The notes under the pieces are model-generated. The model was not told where the DNA came from. It worked only from the letters and a program-made list of their open reading frames with translations, and did no database searches. Below are positions 56,794 through 64,000 of a stretch of DNA of 64,000 nucleotides, piece by piece. Made by a program: the position numbers and the translations under genes. The stretch is from the NCBI GenBank assembly GCA_022432975.1, contig CM039506.1:17744121-17808120 (forward strand), in the 5' to 3' direction. Positions within the stretch are counted from its first letter, which is position 1. Each line of letters starts with the position of its first letter. The DNA is from Begonia masoniana (lineage: Eukaryota; Streptophyta; Magnoliopsida; Cucurbitales; Begoniaceae).

Positions 56794-59568
56794 TGTAACA
56801 CCCCTAAATCCGTACCCTTTATTTACCCATATTTACCGTATAAATTTTTTATTTTCTTTTCCCTCATACAACCTTTCAATTTAAACTTTAATTTTATCCT
56901 TTAGCGGAACTAAATCGAAATTTAAAATCTAACTTCAAAACATTTAAAACGACTTAAAACAAATTAAATAAAAACTATTAAAACAAAACTTTACATTTAA
57001 TAAAACTTGGGAGGGTAAAAACGTCTTCTATCGCGGAGAAAACAGCAGCAAACGCAGCGCCCAGTCGCTGCGTTTGCTGCCCGAACAGCAACCAGTCGCT
57101 GCCCATGAGCAGCGACTGATCGCTGCCCATGAGCAGCGCCCAGTCGCTGCCCATGTGCAGCGACTGATCGCTGCCATGGGCAGCGCCCAGTCGCTGCCAT
57201 TGGCAGCAATTGGTCGCTGCCATTGGCAGCAATTGGTCGCTGCATGCAGCGCCCAGTCGCTGCCCATTTACAGCGATTGGTCGCTGCATGTTTGCAGCGA
57301 TTCATCCCCTCGGTTTGCTCTCTGGAATCCGATTTCCAGAGAGCAAATACCTGCATTTCTTCTTCTTTCCAGAGAGCACATTTCTTCCTTTTCATTCACA
57401 CTTTCCTTCGTTACTTTTCATGCCTAATATTCAGAACTCTTCAACAAAACATCTCTATCCTCAATTTATCAACTACAGAATAAACGAACCAAAATATACT
57501 CGAAAGCGTGATTAAAACGTAACGAACTTTCCTCAAAACAACTTGCGTGGATCCATTTAAACATCAAATACTTCCTCCTACTTAACAGAAAACAAATTCA
57601 GATAGTTCACCAAAACAGTTATAAACCAGGTTTTAAATCGTCCAAACATAAACCTATTAATTAACCAGACCAAACATCCTAATATATTCAGTTTACACAA
57701 TTCATATCACATCCCCAAAACATATACCTACGTCCCCACGGGTCAAAACGCGCCTCGACCACTCAGCGCACTCCCACGGCCATCATCCATCAACCGATCA
57801 TGCCTCGGGTGGAGGGATCTCATCCTCACCTGTGTAGAGGTCACCTACACCATAAACATAAGTCGTGAGCTTAAGGCTCAGTAAGTCTACGTGAATGCAA
57901 TGCATGCTATGCGTGCAGTTCATAAAAACATGCCTCCTACCTTTTCGCTATTCATTTCATTTCATTTCATTTCTTATACTTATACTTATACTTCACCGTG
58001 GCCTCACTCTCGCTAGATAGGAACGGCACATCCCGCGATTGGATAGCCCCTCGTATCTAACCGGGGGGAAGACATGCTCCCCAAGCAGCCATGTCTGAAC
58101 CACCACCACCGTCGACATCAGATTACAGACATTCATACTTATTCATTAACATTTTCCTTTTTCATAAAAACATGCATACAAATTCATTTTTCATGCCTTT
58201 CGGAAACCGTGATGCGTGAACATGTGCAATACTATAACATAAGCAGAATATAAACAAACAACATATGTACCATCAAGACAACAAACAAACGACCTATAAA
58301 ACGATTAACCTAACTACCCCACCAAAGCAATTTAACAAACAATTCTCCAATTCCTCGATCAACAAAATCTATGGTGTAGGCCAATCGGCCAAACAAGTCG
58401 CGAAGACTTACCTGATGTCCTTAGCACGCCGAGCTCCGTCCACGAGCGTCGTTCGTCTGGGGCAAAACACAACTTTTTCTGTTAAAAACGATTTAAACTT
58501 CTAAACGTCCAATTTCAACAAAACTTAACTAAGGCAATTCCTAAAGTTCTAACTTAATTAATCGAAGCAATTAACGACGACTTTACGCTCGATAATTTGA
58601 AATTCCAATTACGAGTTATTTCTGAAAACCCGTAAATTCCTAAATTTATACCTTTTCACAAATTGAATTATCTTCGTCCAATAACGTCAAATACGTTCAA
58701 TACATACTTAATCAAGGCTAACCTATTAATTACGAACCCTAATTCGCGTTTTTGACGAGATTTAATCGAAACCCTAATTATTTAAAATGCCGTAACCTTC
58801 GAAATAAAAGCTCTAAGAACGTAGATGCATACCGAGGGTAGCGAGAGGGGAAGAAATGACGAAGATCGGAGGAAGAACGGAGGAAAACGGAGCTCGAACG
58901 GAGTCGGAATCGCCGCGGCCGTGAGAGAGCTCGCTCTCTGTCGTTGAACACCAGAGAAGAAAGAGAGGAAATGTGAGGGAGAGAAGAAATTGTGATGTTT
59001 AAATAAATTTGATTTGTAAATTACCATTTTGCCCTTCTTACTTAAATCTATTTGTTTCGTCCTTCGTTTCGTTAATCGTCCAACGATTCGGATTCTCGAA
59101 AATTCCTTATTTTGCCAATAACTCATATTCGTCGTCAGGGCCTTATTAAAACTGTCCGTTCGCAAAACGGACCACGTTTACTATTTTTACTGAACCATCG
59201 TTTACTTTACGATAGCGTATTTATTCAGAACATAGCGTTTAAACTCCAAAAATTCCCAAAACTTCCTTAAAATTCTAATTACTTGTTAGGGTCATAATGA
59301 CGCTTTCTCTTCGTGAAACGGATCTCGTTTACTAATTTTAATAAAACATCCATTACATTACGAGAAACATAATTACTCGGAATATTGCGTCACTATTCCG
59401 AAAATTCTCGTAATATTCTTAAAATTCCTATTAATCATTAGGATCGCAATAAAGCTTTCTGTTTGCGAAACCGACTTGATTTTACATAATTACTAAAAAT
59501 GCCATATATAATATATTATATCAATATAATATATTAAATCCAAAATTCCGTACAAGCCGGATATTACA
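56794..59568 (-). mobile_element. Solo LTR of the 32003-41637 family, minus orientation, TSD AAATC
   Basis: 2,775 bp, plus-strand TGTAACACCCC to CCGGATATTACA, flanked by AAATC at 56789-56793 and 59569-59573. It carries the family landmarks in reverse: GCTGC hairpin array 57045-57305, palindrome GCTCTCTGGAATC/GATTTCCAGAGAGC at 57318-57345, and CAGGTAAGT on the minus strand at 58406-58414. Confidence 0.9.
57045..57305. repeat. Expanded GCTGC hairpin array in the solo LTR
   Basis: At least ten alternating CAGCG and CGCTGCC motifs, pairing as short inverted repeats such as GTCGCTGCCCATGAGCAGCGAC. It is the longest such cluster among the four copies of this LTR family in the window. Confidence 0.88.
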
Positions 59569-60875
59569 AAATCCCTCGCGGGGTGCTTAGCGAGCCACGA
59601 GCCCGACGAGACTATTCTACTCGAGACCAAGTTGCATATCAGTTTTCTTATCTTTCAATTCATTCTCGCCACTCAAGCATGTAAAACACGTGGTTTCATA
59701 GTTAGAAAACAATGATGCATGACACACGATGCATGACATAAATTAAAACATAGCAAACAACAAACATAGCAAACAAACAACCATTCCCTACCATTCTATG
59801 GTGTAGGCCCGAAGGCAACAAACAAGCACCACTACTTACCTGGTTGCTCCAGAAATGTATTGTCACTTCGTCCGACCGAATCACACGTTCGATCACCTAA
59901 AATAACGGAAACTTAGCTTGATAAGTTATCCATACAATCTAAGGAAATTTTCTATCTAAAACTAAAACTTACTTAAAACACATTTCTCTCACACACCATC
60001 AAACCCGATTTTTACACAATATTTACCGTCCAACTTCAAACGGCCACAACTTATTCGTTTCTCAATGGATTTCGACGTGCCACCCCAATCCGTAAACCTC
60101 TACACGTCTACTATCCATTGATACACTCAAATCAACCAAATAATTCACTTGGCCAGCCCGAAAATGTCAAAACAGAACTGGTGCACTTGAGGTTAAAAAC
60201 CGGTTTCTCACACCTTCCACCCAAAACACCATTTCTCTCTAAAAACCACCTAAACAAATCTACCCAACAACTAAATCATCAAAATAGGAAAGAAATCTAA
60301 CATTTAAACTCAAAATTCGGAATCCTGAAGTTAGGGTTTTCTAAATCTCGCAAAACTCACTCTAAACTCACTCTAAACTCACTAAAACACTCACAAATCA
60401 ACACCTAAGTGAAACCAAACCAAAACCCATGCATTATTACCTTGCAACCTTGCAAACCCTTGATGAAAAGAAGATGCTGAAATGGAGGAGAGCACAATCG
60501 AAGAAGATGAAGGAGAAAAAGGAGGAAATCACCTTTTTAACCTAACCATTTTTTCTACTTTTGATTTCCCTCCTCACTTTTCTTTAAATTTGCAATCAAG
60601 CCCTTCCCTTTCACTCCTTTTCCTCCAATGTGAATGAAGTTTTTGCTCTCCATTTTCCTTCCTTTAATTTCATTAATTTTCCTTTACAAATTTCCTATTA
60701 GTTGTAATATGTGTTTGACTTTTCAACAATTCCTTTTTGAATTGTCAAACACCCTTTTTGTTTTCCCTTCTCATCCATTACTCTTTAATGCACAACATAA
60801 AACTTGTATAAGTAAACTCTCCTAACACGTTTAATCTAAGGCTACGCACGCTATCAAAATTTTTCGGGTGTTACA

Positions 60876-63800
60876 ATCCACCCTCCTTACAAAAATTTTG
60901 TCCTCAAAATTTGCGTACCTGAAGAGCTTACGGTAACGCTCCATCATGTCTTGCTGTCGCTCCCACGTCACCTCCTCTACGTTGTGGTTGCGCCACAGCA
61001 CCTTCACTAGTGGAATGTCTTTATTGCACAATTTCTTCACTGCATAATCCAAAATATCCACTGGTTTCTCCTCGTAAGACAGAGTAGGCTGCACATCGAC
61101 CTCCTGCTGCAACACTAAGTGAGATGGATCCCTTAGGCACTTACGTAGCATAGATACGTGGAAAACATTGTGCACATTGTCCATCGAAGTAGGCAGCTCC
61201 AACTGATACGCCGTCTTTCCTACTCGCTTTACAATCGGGAACGGCCCCACATACCTCGGAGTCAACTTACCCCGCTTCCCGAACCTCATTACTCCCTTAA
61301 ATGGCGAGATCTTCAGAAAAACCTCATCTCCAACTTCAAACTCTAGCTCCTGCCTCCTACCGTCTGCATAACTCTTTTGGCGACTCTGAGCTGTTAAAAT
61401 ACGCTGCCGAATAAATTTGATTTTTTCCGTAGTCTGCTGTACAATCTCAGGACCAATCAAACTAGATTCTCCGATTTCATCCCAATGAAGAGGCGATCTG
61501 CATTTCCTTCCGTAAAGAGTCTCGTATGGAGCCATACCAATAGTATCCTGATAACTATTGTTATACGAGAACTCCACCAAAGGTAGATACTTACTCCAGG
61601 AACCCTGAAACTCCAGCACACAAGCACGAAACATATCCTCAAGAATCTAAATAGTACACTCAGATTGTCCGTCCGTTTGAGGATGAAAAGCCGTGCTGAA
61701 ATTCAACCGAGTTCCCATTGCCTTATGCAAACTCTTCCAAAATTGTGAAGTGAACCTCGGGTCCCTGTTCGATACAATCGAAATCGGCACTCCATGTAAT
61801 CTCACAATCTCCTAAATATATAGTTCAGCAAACTGATCCATACTGTACGTCATCTTCACCGGTAGAAAATGGGCTGACTTCGTTAAACGATCTACGATCA
61901 CGCATATGCCATCAAATCCCTTCGTCATCCTAGGCAATCCAATAACGAAGTCCATGGAAATCTGGTGTCATTTCCATTCAGGAACCGACAAAGGCTGCAA
62001 CTTCCCAGCAGGTCTCTGATGTTTTGCCTTTACCTGCTGACAGATCAAACACGTCTCTACAAATTCAGCCACTGACTTCTTTATACTAGGCCACCAATAA
62101 TATTGCTTAAGGTCTCTGTACATCTTTGTATTGCCAGGATGAACAGAAAACCTTGAAGAATGAGCTTCAACTAAAATCTCCCTCCGAAGCTGCTCATTGC
62201 TCGGAACGTACTATCTATTACGAAACTTCAAAATACCATCATCTGAGTAACTGAACTCCGTCCTATCATCAGACACCATACTCAGCTTAAATTTATTACA
62301 CTCCAAATCTCCTTGCTGAGCTTCACGGATCTTCTCCAAAATAGTAGGTTTCAGAGATAAATCTGATAGCACAGTTGTAAAATTTGAAACCAACTCCAAA
62401 TCAAACCTCTTAACCTCAGACCTTAAGGCCACAGTTATATCAGCTTCCAAAGTTGAAACTGAAGTCGATACATGGCTCAACGCATCAGCCACCACATTGG
62501 CCTTACCGGGGTAGTATTTAATCTCCAGATCATAATCCTTTACGAACTCTAACCACCGCCGCTGCCTCATATTCAGCTCTTTCTGAGTGAAGATATACTT
62601 CAGACTTTTGTTATCTGAATATACCTCGCACTGCTGACCATATAAATAATGCCTCTAGATCTTCAAAGCAAACACCACGGCAGCTAACTCTAAATCATGG
62701 GTTGGATAATTCTTCTCATAGGACTTCAACTGCCTGGAAGCATAGGCTATCACCTTATCATTCTGCATAAGCACACAGCCCAACCCAATTCGAGAGGCAT
62801 CACAGTAAATACAGAACTTCTCCTCAGCTACCGGCAACGTCAAAACTGGAGCTTTAGTTAGTTTATGCTTCAGTGTCTAAAAACTCAATTCACATTCCTC
62901 TGACCATTCATACTTCACGTCCTTTCTTGTCAACCGAGTCATAGGGGCTGCTATTTTAGAAAACCCTTCAATAAATCTTCTGTAATAGCCCGCTAACCCC
63001 AGAAAACTCCGAATCTCGCTGACATTCTTCGGTTGAGGCCATTCATTAATCGACTAAATCTTGGCTAGATCCACTGATATTCCACCATTGGAAATTACGT
63101 GTCCAAAAAAATGCACCTTAGTCAACCAAAAGTCGCACTTCGAAAACTTGGCATATAACTGATGCCGCTTGAAAATCTCCAAAACAATTCTCAGATGCTC
63201 TTTATGCTCCTCTTCATCCTTTGAATAAACCAAAATATCATCGGTAAACACAATCAAGAATTTATCGAGATATTCTCGGAACACCCGATTCATCAAGTCC
63301 ATAAATGCAGTTGGAGCATTCGTCAATCCGAACGACATAACCAGGAACTCATAATGTCCATATCGAGTCCTGAAAGCCATCTTCGGGATATCCTGCGATC
63401 TGACTTTCAACTAATAATACCCTGATCTCAGATCAATCTTAGAAAATATCTGAGCTCCCTGCAACTGATCAAACAAGTCATCTATCCTCGGCAACGGATA
63501 CTTGTTTTTCACTGTTATCTTGTTCAGCTCCCGATAGTCAACGCACATTCGAAGTGACCCGTCTTTCTTCTTTACAAACAACACGGGCGCTCCCCAAGGC
63601 GAGAAACTAGGGCGTATAAAGCCCTTGTCAACCAATTCCTCCAACTGCTTCTTCAATTCTTTCAACTCGGGAGGAGCTAATCTGTAAGGATTCTTCAAAA
63701 CAGGTTCAGCTCCAAGATACGTGTCAATAGCAAACTCGATTTCCCGGTCCAGAGGTAGACCAGGCAAATCATCCAGAAACACCTCAGGAAACTCACGAAC

Positions 63801-64000
63801 AACTAAAACATCCTGAGGTTTAACTTCTACCAAAGAATGGACATCTACTATAGTTGCAATAAAAAAGATAAACTCACCCTAAACAGATTCTCGAGCATCC
63901 ATCACTGAAAGCTTCTGTACATGTCTTAAAGACTTTAGTGTAAGCTTCTCACCATTCGGAGGATGAAAATTAACAGTCCCTGCTCTGCAGTTGATGGTGG
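60876..64000 (-). pseudogene. Pol of the second Tekay-like chromovirus, truncated by the window edge
   Basis: PPT AAGGAGGGTGGAT (complement of 60876-60888) precedes the LTR. Reading from 64000 down: protease/RT junction, RT with [35 protein letters not shown] near 63540 and an FTDD active site near 63238, RNase [14 protein letters not shown] near 62815, integrase HHCC and DDE parts (62170-61640), and chromodomain-like end VLWRNHNVEEVTWERQQDM near 60990. Stops, mostly TAG, occur near 63411, 63055, 62877, 62655, 62217, 61815 and 61648. Gag and the 5' LTR lie beyond the window. Confidence 0.9.

Larger units (their letters stand above)
56033..60875 (-). repeat. 3' LTR of a second Tekay-like chromovirus, split by a solo LTR
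   Basis: Read minus: starts TGTAACACCCGAAAAATTTT at 60875 and ends CGTGGTGTTACA at 56033. Pieces 59574-60875 and 56033-56793 sum to about 2.06 kb after removing the solo LTR (56794-59568) and one copy of AAATC. It contains two copies of GTGGCGATCGATCGCCACCC (near 56280 and 56353) and a CAGGTAAGT site at 59834-59842 (minus). Confidence 0.87.

Noticed and set aside
56997..57395. 132-codon frame rich in repeated Ala/Arg/Cys words
   Set aside because: Direct translation of the GCTGC hairpin array in the solo LTR; frames on both strands look equally open.

Overview
Nuclear DNA of a flowering plant, most likely a eudicot. The evidence is two ordinary intron-containing plant housekeeping genes (13 and 9 reconstructed exons, GT-AG introns throughout) embedded in AT-rich DNA dense with LTR retrotransposons, Cassandra TRIMs and a Mutator-like DNA transposon. 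I do not name a species.

Layout. 17-5589 (-): complete OST48/DGL1-type oligosaccharyltransferase subunit gene; one intron holds a partial exon duplication and a 255-bp solo LTR. 5590-7200: 5' flank and AT-rich DNA. 7200-14190 (-): decayed Ty1/copia remnant, split at 8116-13185 by a rearranged Cassandra complex (TSD TCCAT), which is itself split by a 2.55-kb solo gypsy LTR (9194-11747, TSD TCTTA). 14190-18436: AT-rich spacer. 18437-21750 (-): complete CLPP6-type chloroplast Clp protease subunit gene. 21990-26693: Mutator-like element with ~205-bp terminal inverted repeats, eight palindromic subterminal units at each end, a degenerate MULE transposase (+) and a convergent intact 462-aa second gene (-). 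From ~27480 to the right edge: a nested retrotransposon cluster.

The cluster is built on one minus-strand Ty1/copia element whose pieces lie at 27628-30080, 31727-32002, 41638-41707 and 55464-55900. Into it went: a second Cassandra complex (30081-31726); a full Tekay/Del-like chromovirus (32003-41637, TSD TGTAG); a second Ty3/gypsy element (41708-55463, TSD GAGAA) carrying a 6.6-kb coding-free LARD-like element in its gag (46394-52978, TSD GGTAA); and an LTR fragment (55901) into which a second Tekay-like element (56033 to beyond 64000) inserted, whose 3' LTR holds a solo LTR (56794-59568, TSD AAATC).

The two cellular genes act in different compartments (ER N-glycosylation; plastid proteolysis) and have no evident functional link. 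Every retroelement polyprotein seen is interrupted by stops or frameshifts. The most unusual structures are the 8+8 palindrome arrays and second gene of the Mutator-like element, the head-to-head Cassandra complex, and the hairpin arrays and conserved splice-donor motif in the chromovirus LTRs.
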